Positions 36,662 through 47,524 of a stretch of 64,000 nt of DNA are shown in pieces. Numbering within the stretch: position 1 is the first letter of the stretch; every line of letters starts with the position of its first letter. The DNA comes from Anaerococcus sp. Marseille-P3625 (GTDB lineage: Bacteria > Bacillota > Clostridia > Tissierellales > Peptoniphilaceae). The translations under genes and the position numbers were made by a program. The notes below the pieces were generated by a model, which worked only from the letters and a program-made list of their open reading frames with translations, was not told where the DNA came from and did no database searches. The DNA is taken from NCBI RefSeq assembly GCF_900232825.1, contig NZ_OCTP01000010.1, positions 62,001-126,000 on the forward strand, in the 5' to 3' direction.

Positions 36662-39625
36662 ATGGAATTTTTTACACAAGCAGTAAATGTATTAAAAATA
36701 TTAGTTACAGCAATTGGTGCAGGGCTTGGAGCATGGGGTGTTATCAACCTGATGGAAGGTTATGGGAATGACAACCGTGCGACACGTTCATAAGTGAAAA
36801 GCTTATGCACTAAGTCGAAGGACATAAAGTTCGAAACTTAGGAGAACTAACAATCTGATAGGTAGAACGATGGAGTAACGCCCTAAAATGCCTACACTGA
36901 TACTCCGATTGGCAATAAATATTAGACTAATTTATTGTCAAAAGCTCGGTGAAGTCGGCAGAGAGTAGCCGTAAATAGCTATATAGTTATACGAAACCTG
37001 TTTAGAGGTAAATGGTGCTACCTATATGCCGGGTGTCGAATACGCATGGTGAGAATGTGTATACCAAAACACTGACGCACTTCCGAATGTACAAGTCTAG
37101 ACGTTTGAATTTGTCTAACGGCAATTACCATCAAAGATGGTGTGTTTGTGGATTAGTAAGAATGGTTGTTATGAAAGTCCATATATCGTTACAGGCGATA
37201 AGGCGAGAGCTAAACACAGGCTTAGAGGAAGAACCTAAACGTATTCAATGATAGGATTGTTGGAACGTGGTAAACCAAGAACATGGAAGCAGTCTAATGC
37301 TAGTGAAGTGTTAAATGGGAAAATGATAAGAAAAAGATCATATAACTATTTTTTATCTTGGTGAAAGTGGTGGCATAGTACCTATGAAGCGAGAATAATA
37401 AGCTCGTGGAGGGATAGCCACTAGTCACAAGAAAGAACAAGAACTGAAATTAAGATAAACACAGCTTCGAGTATGACAAAGAAAATCAAATCCGAAAGGA
37501 GATGGTGCCTGTGTCCACTTCGAAACAAAGATTAAAACAAAATAAAATCCGTTATACGGAATATTATGACTTGCAAGAAGTCCTTGATAATCTATATAAA
37601 GATAGCAGTGAGGATAAAGTATTTTCAAATTTAATGGGGTTAATAACTTCAAGAGAAAATATAAAACTAGCCTATCGAAGTATAAAAGGAAATAAAGGCA
37701 GTCACACAGCAGGAGTAGATGGAAGAACAATAAAACATCTATCAAGGCTAAATGAAGAAGAATACATTTCTCTCATACAAAAACAGTTTCATTGGTATAA
37801 ACCACGCCCTGTAAAGAGAGTGGAGATACTAAAGCCTAATGGGAAAATAAGACCTTTAGGAATACCGACTATTGTAGACAGAATTGTACAACAATGTATT
37901 TTACAAATTTTAGAGCCAATATGTGAAGCCAAGTTTCATGACAGCTCCTATGGGTTTCGACCTAACAGGAGTACGGAACACGCTATTGCAGAATGTGCGA
38001 GACTAATGCAGATACAGCACTTACACTATGTAGTTGATATTGATATACAAGGATTTTTCGACAATGTATATCATGCAAAGCTCATAAGGCAACTTTGGAA
38101 TTTGGGTATCCAAGACAAAAAGCTACTTTGTATCATTAAGGAAATGCTGAAAGCAGACATAGTTATGCCCGATAAAAAGGTAATTACACCAACAAAGGGA
38201 ACACCACAAGGCGGTATATTATCACCGCTACTATCTAATGTAGTCTTGAACGAATTAGATTGGTGGGTTTCTTCTCAATGGCTGACAATGCCCACGCATT
38301 ATCCATATAAACAGAGAACGAACAGTCAAGGAACAGAGATAAAAAGCCATACCTACAGAGCTTTAAGAACAAGCAACCTAAAAGAAATATACATTGTAAG
38401 GTATGCCGATGATTTCAAGATATTTTGCCGTAATTACTACGATGCAAAAAGAACCTATCAGGCAGTTACAAAATGGTTGCAAGACAGATTAAAACTAAAT
38501 GTAAGTGAAGAAAAATCTAAAATAACAAATCTAAAACAAAGGTACTCGGAGTTCTTAGGCTTCAAGCTTAAGGTTAAACCAAAAGGCAAAAAGTTTGTTG
38601 TACAGTCGCATATAAGTGATAAGGCACTGAAAAATGCAAAAGAAAATATTTCTAAATGTGTTGCGGATATAAAGAGACCTGCAAATGAGAAAGAGCAGTA
38701 CAAAGCAATAGCTAGGTATAATGCTACTGTTTCAGGCTTGCATAATTATTACCAAATAGCAACAAATGTGAGTATAGACTTTGCTAAAATAGCCTTTCAC
38801 ATTAAAAAGCAAATGAACAACAGGCTTGACTTAAAGACCAATGGGACATTAAATAAAGGATTTATCAAAGATAAGTATGGAAAAAGTAAACAACTTCGCT
38901 TCCTTAACGGACGCCCATTAATTCCAGTGGGGTATATCCAAACTAAGGACGCAAAACACAAGAAAAAAGATATAAACAAGTACACTGTAGAGGGTAGATC
39001 TTTAATTCATAAAAATCTACAAATTGATATAGACACTCTTGTTTGGTTAATGAAACACCCTGTACTTGATAAGAGTATAGAGTATGCAGACAATAGGATT
39101 TCGCTCTTTGCAGCTCAATATGGAAGATGTTTTGTAACAGGGAATAAATTAACACCAAGTGATATACATTGCCACCATAAACTACCACTTGAAAAAGGTG
39201 GTACAGACAAGTACAGCAATCTAATTCTTGTAACAGAAAAAGTGCATATACTAATCCATGCAACAAAAGAAGATACAATTCTAAAATATGTAAAAGAACT
39301 TGCCTTAACAGGTAAGCAAATTGAGAAATGTAATGAACTCAGAAAAATGATAGGATTGCCAACCATTTAAAAGAAATAACTAGTTGTTGAGAAGTGTGTA
39401 AATCTTAATTAAAACGTGAAAATCTTTCTTGCGATGGGGCGCCGTGTGCGGTGAAAGTCGCATGCACGGTGCTAAGCGGGGGAAAAGCTGGAAACACTGA
39501 AACTGTAGGCTTACCTATCGCAATCTGGTGCTAAATCTCAAGGTATTAAGCAGCTTATGGCTGGAGGGGGAATTGTACTCATAGGTTTAAAACTAATACC
39601 GCTATTAGCAAACGTGTTAAAATAA
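36662..39625 (+). CDS. Maff2-family membrane protein, split by a group II intron
   Basis: Exon 1 is 36662-36776, starting MEFFTQAVNVLK and ending GYGNDN plus one base; exon 2 runs from the intron's 3' end to TAA 39623-39625 and reads SGAKSQGIKQLMAGGG then VLIGLKLIPLLANVLK. Joined, they give a 71-73-residue Maff2 protein, a small two-helix membrane peptide always found before the VirB6-like gene in these elements. The frame is restored by exact intron removal, so the gene is likely functional only after splicing. Confidence 0.88.
37502..39370 (+). CDS. ltrA: Group II intron reverse transcriptase/maturase with HNH
   Basis: A 622-residue intron-encoded protein: RT domains 0-7 with SYGFRPNRST (about 157-166), GTPQGGILSPLL (about 235-246) and catalytic YADD (301-304), then maturase domain X, then a C-terminal HNH endonuclease (CHHKLPLEKGG about 556-566). 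It has all domains needed for splicing and retrohoming. ATG 37502 follows AAAGGAG. No premature stops, so the intron may be mobile. Confidence 0.94.
   Translation: MVPVSTSKQRLKQNKIRYTEYYDLQEVLDNLYKDSSEDKVFSNLMGLITSRENIKLAYRSIKGNKGSHTAGVDGRTIKHLSRLNEEEYISLIQKQFHWYKPRPVKRVEILKPNGKIRPLGIPTIVDRIVQQCILQILEPICEAKFHDSSYGFRPNRSTEHAIAECARLMQIQHLHYVVDIDIQGFFDNVYHAKLIRQLWNLGIQDKKLLCIIKEMLKADIVMPDKKVITPTKGTPQGGILSPLLSNVVLNELDWWVSSQWLTMPTHYPYKQRTNSQGTEIKSHTYRALRTSNLKEIYIVRYADDFKIFCRNYYDAKRTYQAVTKWLQDRLKLNVSEEKSKITNLKQRYSEFLGFKLKVKPKGKKFVVQSHISDKALKNAKENISKCVADIKRPANEKEQYKAIARYNATVSGLHNYYQIATNVSIDFAKIAFHIKKQMNNRLDLKTNGTLNKGFIKDKYGKSKQLRFLNGRPLIPVGYIQTKDAKHKKKDINKYTVEGRSLIHKNLQIDIDTLVWLMKHPVLDKSIEYADNRISLFAAQYGRCFVTGNKLTPSDIHCHHKLPLEKGGTDKYSNLILVTEKVHILIHATKEDTILKYVKELALTGKQIEKCNELRKMIGLPTI
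39439..39472 (+). ncRNA. Group II intron domain V
   Basis: A 34-nt hairpin: GCGCCGTGTGCG (39439-39450), loop GTGAAAG, and CGCATGCACGGTGC at the 3' side. The sequence and the GAAA-type loop are typical of domain V with its catalytic triad. This is the most conserved RNA part of the intron. Confidence 0.88.
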
Positions 39626-39626
39626 A

Positions 39627-40490
39627 ATGTTTAATATAGTAGATAAGATCAAAGAGTTTTTTTCGGAGATACTTATTGATATGATCAAGGAAAATTTAAG
39701 CGGAATGCTCCTTGATATAAATGACAAAGTATCAACGATAGCAAATGAGGTAGGAAAGACTCCGAGTGGATGGAACTCGGAGGTTTTTCACTTCATAAAG
39801 TCTATTTCAGAAAATGTTATACTTCCCATAGCAGGTCTTATCATAACGGCTGTACTATGTATTGAATTAATTCAAATGGTAATGAACAAAAATAATATGC
39901 ATGACACAGATACCTTTGATTTTTTTAAATATATGATAAAAATGTGGATAGCAGTATGGCTTGTATCTCATGCTTTTGACTTTTCTATGGCAGTATTTGA
40001 TGTGGCACAGAATTTAATAGGAAAGGCAGCAGGTGTGGCAAATGCTAGTGCAAAAGTTTCTCCAGGTGATATAGCTAATATGGTAGATAGCCTAAAAGGA
40101 GAGTCAATAGGAAAATTAATGACTATAGTACTAGAGACATCAATTGTAAAGATGATAATTCAAGGGATATCAATACTCATTACAGTTATTCTATACGGCA
40201 GGATGATAGAAATATATATTTATACTTCAGTTTGCGCCATACCTTTTGCCACAATGGGTAATAAAGAATGGGGAAGTATTGGAACAAACTATATAAGAGG
40301 GCTCTTCGCACTTGGCTTGCAAGGTTTATTCTTGCTTATATGCGTAGGAATTTATGCCGTACTTGTTAAGGCTTTAAATATATCAGACATACACAAAAGT
40401 ATTTTTGAATTACTAGGATACACATTAATACTTGGTATAACTATGATGAAATCAGGAAGTATTGCAAAATCAATTTTAAATGCTCATTAA
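39627..40490 (+). CDS. VirB6/TrbL-like channel protein
   Basis: A 287-residue polytopic membrane protein with about five to six hydrophobic segments between residues 58 and 280 (for example VILPIAGLIITAVLCIELI and LFALGLQGLFLLICVGIYA). It has the position after Maff2 and before PrgI that VirB6-like proteins hold in Tn1549-like elements. Probably forms part of the inner-membrane transfer channel. It starts one base after the Maff2 stop. Confidence 0.82.
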   Translation: MFNIVDKIKEFFSEILIDMIKENLSGMLLDINDKVSTIANEVGKTPSGWNSEVFHFIKSISENVILPIAGLIITAVLCIELIQMVMNKNNMHDTDTFDFFKYMIKMWIAVWLVSHAFDFSMAVFDVAQNLIGKAAGVANASAKVSPGDIANMVDSLKGESIGKLMTIVLETSIVKMIIQGISILITVILYGRMIEIYIYTSVCAIPFATMGNKEWGSIGTNYIRGLFALGLQGLFLLICVGIYAVLVKALNISDIHKSIFELLGYTLILGITMMKSGSIAKSILNAH

Positions 40491-40504
40491 TAAAAAAGGA
40501 GAAG

Positions 40505-40765
40505 ATGATGAAAATTAGAAGAAAAAAGGACAAAAAAATTAATTTAAAAACACTTGGAACAATAGGACTCCCAATACTTTTAATAGGGGGATATATTACA
40601 AGAGAAATACAAAATAGAATGATTATAAGAAAAGCATTGGAAGTTTTAGATAATAGAGAAGAAACGAATGAAAAAGTCTTAGAAATAGCAGTGAATATGG
40701 GGAAATCATTAGAAGATCTGAACAGAGAAGATATATATGGCTTTTACTTAGAGGGTTTAGAATAA
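40505..40765 (+). CDS. Small single-span membrane protein
   Basis: An 86-residue protein with a basic N-terminus (KIRRKKDKKI), one hydrophobic stretch about 18-29 and a charged tail. No family recognised. It follows RBS AAAAGGAGAAG, and its stop overlaps the PrgI start by one base (TAATG), so it is a real member of the transfer operon. Function unknown. Confidence 0.65.
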   Translation: MMKIRRKKDKKINLKTLGTIGLPILLIGGYITREIQNRMIIRKALEVLDNREETNEKVLEIAVNMGKSLEDLNREDIYGFYLEGLE

Positions 40766-41103
40766 TGGCTTATGTAAATGTCCCAAAGGACTTAACAAAA
40801 GTAAAAACAAAGGTAGCTCTAAATCTAACAAAAAGACAATTAATTGGATTTACAATTGCAGGTCTAATAGGCTTTCCAGTATATTTAATGGTAAAAAAAG
40901 TGCTTCCTAATGACCTATCTATGTTAATTATGATAGGTGTGTCTTTTCCTATAATATTTGCAACTCTTTATGAAAAGGACGGGATCTATTTTGAAAAATA
41001 TTTAAAGTATATTATAGATAAGAAAAGACAGACAAGTATAAGGATATACAAGACAGAATGTATTTATGATATAAAGAAACAAAGAAAGGAAAGGAGTAAA
41101 TGA
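40765..41103 (+). CDS. PrgI-family membrane protein
   Basis: A 112-residue protein starting MAYVNVPKDLTKVKTKVA and TKRQLIGFTIAGLIGFPVY, typical of PrgI proteins, with two membrane segments (about 26-45, 51-70) and the EKDGIYFEKYLKYII block. PrgI is a VirB3-like partner that always precedes virB4 in Gram-positive conjugation systems. Overlaps virB4 by 4 bases. Confidence 0.9.
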   Translation: MAYVNVPKDLTKVKTKVALNLTKRQLIGFTIAGLIGFPVYLMVKKVLPNDLSMLIMIGVSFPIIFATLYEKDGIYFEKYLKYIIDKKRQTSIRIYKTECIYDIKKQRKERSK

Positions 41104-43595
41104 ATCAAATACAGAAAAAACAACAGAAAAAATTAAATCAAGAAAAAAGAAATTTAAAAAAACAAAAAGAAGATTTAAAAAGCATTAGTATAAGTCAAAA
41201 AAAGATAAAAAAAGCAAATATTTCTAAAGAAAAAGGGAAGCCCAAAAAGAAGCTTTCCTTTTTTGGTGGGAAGAAGAAAAAGAGCGTTCAGGAAACAATC
41301 CCTTATTTAAGAATGTTGAGAAATGGGATTTGCCAAGTTGAGAAGAACAAATTTAATAAAATGATACGTTTTTTAGATATTAACTACCAGCTTTCAACAG
41401 AAGAAGATAAGGAAAGTATATTTAATGAATTTTCAAGTTTTTTAAACTATTTTGATCCAAGTGTTGATATAGAACTTTCATATATTAATCGCATAGGAAA
41501 AAATGAAGAAGTAGAAAAAAATATCAATGTTCCGGATAGAAACGATTCATATAATGAAATACGAAAAGAGTACAGGGAAATGCTAAAAAATCAGAGTCAA
41601 AAAGGAAATAATGGACTTACTAAATATATGTATATCACCTTTAGCTTACAAGCACAAGATTTAAAAGAGGCAACTACAAGACTTGAAAGAATGGAAATGG
41701 ATATATTAAATAACTTTAAGCAGATGGGAGTAAAAGCTTATGTATTAAGTGGATATGAAAGGTTAAAGGTTATTCACGATATATTAAATCCGAATAAGAA
41801 TTTTGTTTTTTCCTTTGAAGACCTAAAATATAGTGGACTATCTACTAAGGATTATATAGTACCAGCATCATTTAACTTTTCATCTAACAATCAATTTAAA
41901 ATTGGAGAATACTTTGGAGAAGTAAACTTTCTACAAATTCTAGCACCTGAATTATCAGATAGATTATTATCAGAATTTTTAGGGGTTGAAGAAAATATGA
42001 TTGTAACATTTCATATAAATTCCATTGATCAAACAGAAGCTATAAAGATGATTAAAAGAAAAATAACGGACTTGGATAAAATGAAAATTGAAGAAAATAA
42101 GAAGGCTATAAGATCAGGATATGACATTGATATTCTTCCAAGCGATTTAATTACCTACGGTAATGATGCTAAGAAACTGTTAGTAGAACTTCAAAATCAT
42201 AATGAGAGAATGTTTGTCATAACTATTTTGTTTACAAATATGGAAAAAAGTAGAAAGAAATTGAGTAATATAATCTTTCAACTAAATTCAATAGCAGGTA
42301 GGCATAATTGTGTATTGAAAAATCTTAACTATAGACAGGAACAAGGGCTAATTTCCTCCCTACCACTTGGGAAAAATGAAATCGAAATAAAAAGAGGACT
42401 TACAACTAGCTCTACAGCAGTCTTTATTCCTTTTACAACAGAAGAGTTGTGCTTAGAAGGAGAGAGCTTATACTACGGATTAAATGCTTTAAGTCGTAAC
42501 ATCATTATGACAGATAGAAAGCTTTTAAAGAATCCAAACGGTTTAATACTTGGAACGCCTGGTAGTGGTAAATCTTTTTCGGCTAAAAGAGAAATTACCA
42601 ATGCTTTTTTAATTACACAAGATGACATCATTATCTGTGATCCGGAAGGTGAGTATGGAAATTTAACTAAGGCACTAGGTGGAGAAGTTATAAAAATATC
42701 GCCAACAAGTAAGGATTATATAAACCCGTTGGATATAAATGTAGACTATGCCGATGAAGACAATCCCTTATCTTTAAAGTCTGACTTTATTCTTTCACTG
42801 TTTGAACTTGTAGTAGGAAAGGAAGGGTTAAGTGCAGAAGAAACTTCAGTAATTGATAGATGTCTTCCAATATTATATAAGGATTACTTCGACAATCCCA
42901 TTTCTGAAAATATGCCAATTTTAGAAGATTTATATAATTTACTATTAAAACAAGAAGAAAATGTAGGGAAAAAATTAGCGGTAGAAATGGAAATTTATGT
43001 CAAAGGCAGCCTCAATGTATTTAACCATAGGACTAATGTAGATACAGGAAATAGAATTCTTTGTTATGACATTAAGGAATTAGGAAAGCAACTTAGAAAA
43101 ATAGGTATGTTAATTGTTCAAGATCAAGTGTGGAATAGAGTAACTATTAATAGAAATAAGAAGGAAACCAGATATTACTGTGACGAATTCCATTTGCTTT
43201 TAAGAGAAGAACAAACAGCCTCATATTCCATAGAAATTTGGAAGAGATTTAGAAAATGGGGCGGGATTCCAACAGGATTAACACAAAATGTAAAGGACCT
43301 TTTAGCCAGTCCCGAAATAGAAAATATATTTGATAACACTGATTTTATCTTAATGCTTAATCAAGCTAGTGGTGATAGGGAAATTTTAGCGAACAAGTTA
43401 AATATATCTCTTTATCAGTTATCCTACGTCACAAATTCCAATGAGGGAGAGGGATTACTATTCTACGGAAACACAATAGTACCTTTTGTAGATAGATTTC
43501 CTAAAGATACAAAATTGTATAAGTTAATGACAACTAAACCAGAAGAATTAAAGGAAGGGATAGAAATTGATAGACAGAGAGAAGTTAAAAACTAA
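41100..43595 (+). CDS. virB4: VirB4-like conjugation ATPase
   Basis: The motor ATPase of the mating channel, 831 residues. A Lys-rich N-terminus precedes the CagE/TrbE/VirB domain (about 60-430); the ATPase has Walker A GTPGSGKS (485-492), ICDPEGEYG (about 512-520), Walker [11 protein letters not shown] (about 692-701) and the [15 protein letters not shown] segment. Length is normal. The start overlaps PrgI, and the 3' end overlaps the methyltransferase gene by 29 bases in another frame. Confidence 0.94.
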   Translation: MNQIQKKQQKKLNQEKRNLKKQKEDLKSISISQKKIKKANISKEKGKPKKKLSFFGGKKKKSVQETIPYLRMLRNGICQVEKNKFNKMIRFLDINYQLSTEEDKESIFNEFSSFLNYFDPSVDIELSYINRIGKNEEVEKNINVPDRNDSYNEIRKEYREMLKNQSQKGNNGLTKYMYITFSLQAQDLKEATTRLERMEMDILNNFKQMGVKAYVLSGYERLKVIHDILNPNKNFVFSFEDLKYSGLSTKDYIVPASFNFSSNNQFKIGEYFGEVNFLQILAPELSDRLLSEFLGVEENMIVTFHINSIDQTEAIKMIKRKITDLDKMKIEENKKAIRSGYDIDILPSDLITYGNDAKKLLVELQNHNERMFVITILFTNMEKSRKKLSNIIFQLNSIAGRHNCVLKNLNYRQEQGLISSLPLGKNEIEIKRGLTTSSTAVFIPFTTEELCLEGESLYYGLNALSRNIIMTDRKLLKNPNGLILGTPGSGKSFSAKREITNAFLITQDDIIICDPEGEYGNLTKALGGEVIKISPTSKDYINPLDINVDYADEDNPLSLKSDFILSLFELVVGKEGLSAEETSVIDRCLPILYKDYFDNPISENMPILEDLYNLLLKQEENVGKKLAVEMEIYVKGSLNVFNHRTNVDTGNRILCYDIKELGKQLRKIGMLIVQDQVWNRVTINRNKKETRYYCDEFHLLLREEQTASYSIEIWKRFRKWGGIPTGLTQNVKDLLASPEIENIFDNTDFILMLNQASGDREILANKLNISLYQLSYVTNSNEGEGLLFYGNTIVPFVDRFPKDTKLYKLMTTKPEELKEGIEIDRQREVKN

Positions 43596-44532
43596 CTATA
43601 TTATTAATTTAGATGCAATTTCTGCTCTAAAGGAATTTCCAGACAAAACATTTGATTGCTGTATTACATCTCCTCCATATTATGGACTTAGAGATTATAA
43701 AGCAGAAGGACAAATTGGAAGAGAAGAAAGTCCGGAGGAATATTTAAATAAATTAATTGAAGTCTTTAGAGAAGTAAAAAGAGTATTAAAAAAAGAAGGA
43801 ACACTTTGGGTAGTTATTGGAGATTCTTATGCAGGGACAAGAAGCAAAAAAGAATATAAAGATCCTAAAAACATAGAAGGAAGAAGTGGTCAAAAAGAGT
43901 CTATTACAGAAAAACTCAGTGGCTACAAGGCAAAAGACTTAATGGGGATACCTTGGCAACTAGCTTTAAAATTAAGAGAGGACGGTTGGTATTTACGAAG
44001 CGATATTATTTGGCATAAGGAAAATGCCATGCCTGAGTCTTGTAGAGATAGACCATCAAGGTCTTATGAACATATCTTCCTACTATCAAAAGCAAGAAAG
44101 TATTTCTATAACTTTGACGCTATGAAAGAACCAATAAAAGAAATAAGCAAGAAAAGATATATGAGGGCAAGAGGAAAAAATAATAAGTATTTACAAGAAG
44201 GTACAGGAGCTAAAATACAGAGCATAAATGAAGCAAGAGAGTATGGAGAATATATAGGAGATAATGTCCCTAAGTTTAGAAACAATAGAGATATTTGGAC
44301 TATTAACACCAGTGCATTTAAAGGAAAACACTATGCGGTATTTCCACCAAAACTGGTAGAACTTTGTATAAAAGCAGGATGTCCTAAAAAAGGCTTGATT
44401 CTTGATCCCTTTATGGGTTCAGGAACTGTTGGAATGGTAGCTATTAGGATGGACAGAGAATATATTGGAATCGACATAAACAAAGATTACTGTCAAATAG
44501 CTAAAGAAAGGATTGAGAAAAATATTAAATAG
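43567..44532 (+). CDS. Solitary site-specific DNA methyltransferase (N6A/N4C, beta-type)
   Basis: A 321-residue amino-methyltransferase. Catalytic motif [12 protein letters not shown] (35-44) precedes the SAM motif DPFMGSGT (280-287), the beta-type order. SRDIW-like RDIWTINTS is also family-typical. The start is TTG 43567 inside the virB4 end, with AAGGAAGGG upstream. No restriction endonuclease gene is adjacent, so it likely protects the element from host restriction or changes host methylation. The target site cannot be read from sequence. Confidence 0.88.
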   Translation: MIDREKLKTNYIINLDAISALKEFPDKTFDCCITSPPYYGLRDYKAEGQIGREESPEEYLNKLIEVFREVKRVLKKEGTLWVVIGDSYAGTRSKKEYKDPKNIEGRSGQKESITEKLSGYKAKDLMGIPWQLALKLREDGWYLRSDIIWHKENAMPESCRDRPSRSYEHIFLLSKARKYFYNFDAMKEPIKEISKKRYMRARGKNNKYLQEGTGAKIQSINEAREYGEYIGDNVPKFRNNRDIWTINTSAFKGKHYAVFPPKLVELCIKAGCPKKGLILDPFMGSGTVGMVAIRMDREYIGIDINKDYCQIAKERIEKNIK

Positions 44533-44541
44533 GAGGTGTAT

Positions 44542-47505
44542 ATGAAAAAGAAAGGGAAAGTAAACCCAAGAGATGTACCAAAGACCAAGCTTATATCAGA
44601 AAAGAAAGAAGAAAGTAATGAAAAATTCAGTAATACAGAGAGACCATCAGATTTTTCAAAAAAAGAAATAAATAAAGTAAAAAGCAGGAACAACATAGAC
44701 AATAATGTTGAAAACTCTAAATATTACTCAGATCATTTGCAAGAAAATAGTCAGAATTTATTCAAAGAAAAAGAAAAGCCAAATAGAGAAAGAAGACAAA
44801 GAAAAATCCATGAGGAAAAACTTGCAGAAGCCTCATATCATAATGAATATCAGCCGGAATATTCGCAACGGCAGCATAGAAAAATGGAAGAAAATGAGGA
44901 AAGTAGATATGGTGAATATCACGGGCAAGAAACAGAATATAGGCTAAGTAATTTTAAAGAAGATTTTAATGATGGAGTAATTTCAACTAACTCTAATATA
45001 AAAAGTAGCATTTCTCCTCAAAAAAATTGCAAGGGGAATAGTAATTTAAAATGGAAGAAAAACGTTGAGAGTGAAAGTTTTAATGATGTGCCAGAGAAAA
45101 AAATAAGGAGATTTAGAAAAGAAGATAAGAATTTTAATAGAGAGGTAAGTTCAACATATGATCCATTATCACAGGACTCAGATAATGATGGTGTCATAGA
45201 TCGCTATGACATGAACTTTAGTGATAGCAATGTATCCTATAGGGATACAAGAGATGACTATAAGTATTTACCATCTTCTGATGTGCAAAGAAAAAATTGG
45301 GATGGTTATTCTATTCTTGGTAAGAAAGGGAAAGAAAGCTTTCAAAAAAACACCTTTAAAAAACATTATCAATCTCAAAGTCAGTTTAAGGATAAAGGGG
45401 AAAAAGCAGAATTAAAATCTTTAAATGGGAAGTTTAGAAGAAAAGATCTATCATATAAGGCAAATGAAGAAGATAAAAAAATAATTCAAGACCTGAATAC
45501 TAATAAAAAACAAAATAGCAAATATTTCAAAGGCAAAGTTAGAAATTCAGAAGAAAAAAATATGCTAATGGGTAGGGTTTCTAGTGGGAAATTTAGACAG
45601 GATAGCCTATCTGAAGGATTTAAAAGTGAATCTGAAAAAAATAAAGATAAATATAATATAAATAAAAAGAATCAAGAAAAAATAGGCACGAAAAAAGAAA
45701 TCTTCAAACAGGAAAAAAACGTAATAAAAAATGAGAATCTTGAAGTAGATGAACTTGATTTAAATCATAGTGGCATTTCTAATAAAAACAAGGGAAAGAA
45801 AAGACAAATAAAAGACGCTTTTGATAATACTATAAAGAAAAGCAACTTTGATCCAAAGAAAGAATACACCAGGACAAAAAAAGAAGTACAGGATTCTAAA
45901 AATGTATCTGAAGAAAATAAGGTAGATACAAAAAATAAAACTAAATTCCATTCTAAAAAAGATAACAAAAGTGAAAAAGATAAGTTTTATAAAAAGGAAG
46001 ATAAAATATCAAAACTATATGAGAAAAAGAATAAAAAGGAAAAAGAGTTAATTAAGGATAAGAAAAAGTCAAAAAAAGCGGGTTTAGAAAAACCTATTAC
46101 TTTTGCGAGTGCTATGACGGCAAACTATCTATATAGTGGGAAAGATGATAATGCAGGCGTTAACGCTGCTTATAAGCTTAGTAGAACTACCGAAGTTGTA
46201 GGTAGAGAAATTAGCCATTTTAGAAGAAAAAAACCTTTAAAAACTCAAAGAAAAATAAAATCTTTAGAAGGAAAAATTTATAAGAAAGAAAGTAAACTTC
46301 TCTTTCAAAGAAATTTTGAAGAATTGAAGAAGACTAAAGCTTATCAAAACTCTAATAAATTGAATCGATTTTTTATGAAAAAGAAGTTTCAGAGAGATTT
46401 TAGGAAGAAACACGGGGAAGGTTTAGTAAATAGAATAAAGAAATCTTTCGCTAATATTGGAAAGAAAACATTGGAAGTTTTAAAAAACAAAGGATATAAG
46501 CAAATTTTAATTGCCCTTTGTATTTTAGGACTTTTTTTTATGCTATTTCAAGGAATTAGCAATGTTGGCAGTCTTACTTCAGGATTAACAAGTAATGTTA
46601 TAGCTACAAGCTATCTATCAAAAGAAGAAGTTTTAATGGATATTAATAATGAATTTACAAGTTATGAATATGCATTACAAGATGAAATAGATAGTATTAA
46701 AGAAAATTATCCAAATTATGATGAATATCATATAAAAGGAGATTCTGTCGGTCATGATCTACACGAGCTTTTTAGCTATTTAACAGCAAGATATGGAGAG
46801 ATTAAGTCAGCTGAAGAGATACAAAAGGAATTAAAAAAACTATTTAATCAAATGTATGAGAAAAAATATACTTCAAAGTCTATTACAAAATATGACAGTG
46901 AAGGAAATCCATATACCTATAGAATTCTAACATTAACTATAAAAAAGAAAAGTATTGATGAAATAGCAAGAGAAGAATTTGCAAACTATGAAACAAATAT
47001 GGCTCATTATTTAGCTTTACTTGAGAGTCAGGGAAATATGAGTGGATATTTTGGATCAAGCTATGGGAACTTGGGAGAGATTATAGACAATCCAAACTTT
47101 GGAAATCCCGGTCTTGCTTTTGATTCTGAAACTGCCAAAGCCTTATTTAATGAAGCAGAAAAACATATAGGTAAAAGATATGTGTTTGGAGCAAGTGGAC
47201 CATCTAACTTTGACTGTTCAGGTTTTGTATGTTGGTCATTTACAAAGTCTGGTGTAAAGAGAATGCCAAGAACTACAGCTTGGCTTATTTATAAAAATTA
47301 TTGTAATCCAATATCTCCAAGCGAGGCAAAACCCGGTGATATTATTTTCTTTAAAGGCACATATAATTCGGGTACGCCAATTTCTCACGTAGGGATATAT
47401 GCCGGAAATGGAATGATGCTCCATGCAGGAGATCCTATCCAATATACCAGTATAAACTCAAGATATTGGAAAAATCACTTTTATTCCTTTGGTAGACCAA
47501 AATAA
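44542..47505 (+). CDS. CD1108-type protein with C40 (NlpC/P60) peptidase domain
   Basis: A 987-residue cell-wall hydrolase needed to open peptidoglycan for mating. A very charged N-terminal half (about 1-500) contains a calcium-binding TSP3-like motif DPLSQDSDNDGVIDRYD (about 207-223). Then come a basic helical region, one membrane segment (about 654-676), a VirB8-like/stalk region and the C-terminal NlpC/P60 domain with Cys892 (FDCSGF), His949 (ISHVGIYAG) and His961. I use ATG 44542; the GTG at 44536 lies inside the RBS AGGAGGTG. Confidence 0.9.
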   Translation: MKKKGKVNPRDVPKTKLISEKKEESNEKFSNTERPSDFSKKEINKVKSRNNIDNNVENSKYYSDHLQENSQNLFKEKEKPNRERRQRKIHEEKLAEASYHNEYQPEYSQRQHRKMEENEESRYGEYHGQETEYRLSNFKEDFNDGVISTNSNIKSSISPQKNCKGNSNLKWKKNVESESFNDVPEKKIRRFRKEDKNFNREVSSTYDPLSQDSDNDGVIDRYDMNFSDSNVSYRDTRDDYKYLPSSDVQRKNWDGYSILGKKGKESFQKNTFKKHYQSQSQFKDKGEKAELKSLNGKFRRKDLSYKANEEDKKIIQDLNTNKKQNSKYFKGKVRNSEEKNMLMGRVSSGKFRQDSLSEGFKSESEKNKDKYNINKKNQEKIGTKKEIFKQEKNVIKNENLEVDELDLNHSGISNKNKGKKRQIKDAFDNTIKKSNFDPKKEYTRTKKEVQDSKNVSEENKVDTKNKTKFHSKKDNKSEKDKFYKKEDKISKLYEKKNKKEKELIKDKKKSKKAGLEKPITFASAMTANYLYSGKDDNAGVNAAYKLSRTTEVVGREISHFRRKKPLKTQRKIKSLEGKIYKKESKLLFQRNFEELKKTKAYQNSNKLNRFFMKKKFQRDFRKKHGEGLVNRIKKSFANIGKKTLEVLKNKGYKQILIALCILGLFFMLFQGISNVGSLTSGLTSNVIATSYLSKEEVLMDINNEFTSYEYALQDEIDSIKENYPNYDEYHIKGDSVGHDLHELFSYLTARYGEIKSAEEIQKELKKLFNQMYEKKYTSKSITKYDSEGNPYTYRILTLTIKKKSIDEIAREEFANYETNMAHYLALLESQGNMSGYFGSSYGNLGEIIDNPNFGNPGLAFDSETAKALFNEAEKHIGKRYVFGASGPSNFDCSGFVCWSFTKSGVKRMPRTTAWLIYKNYCNPISPSEAKPGDIIFFKGTYNSGTPISHVGIYAGNGMMLHAGDPIQYTSINSRYWKNHFYSFGRPK

Positions 47506-47524
47506 GGGGAAGGAGTAAAAATCT

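Larger units (their letters stand above)
36777..39518 (+). mobile_element. Group II intron in the Maff2 gene
   Basis: The 5' end GTGCGAC (36777) is the group II consensus. Exon 1 ends ACAACC (36771-36776), complementary to GGTTGT at 37164-37169 in the intron (EBS1-IBS1 pairing). An LtrA-type protein is encoded at 37502-39370, then domain V and a domain VI whose TAAGC/GCTTA stem ends at 39513. The 3' end is CCTAT at 39518, or six bases later at 39524; both keep the Maff2 frame (exon 2 starts with C in each). The later end would give the familiar NDNPGAKSQG. About 2.74 kb. A 79-codon frame at 37012-37251 is intron RNA and not a gene. Confidence 0.9.

Noticed and set aside
37012-37251. 79-codon frame in the group II intron before ltrA
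   Set aside because: Lies in structured domains of the intron RNA, contains the EBS1 sequence, and has no RBS or family match.
44705-44947. 80-codon frame inside the C40 peptidase gene
   Set aside because: Another frame of a Lys/Glu-rich coding stretch; no RBS or recognisable pattern, unlike the TnpV-like case.
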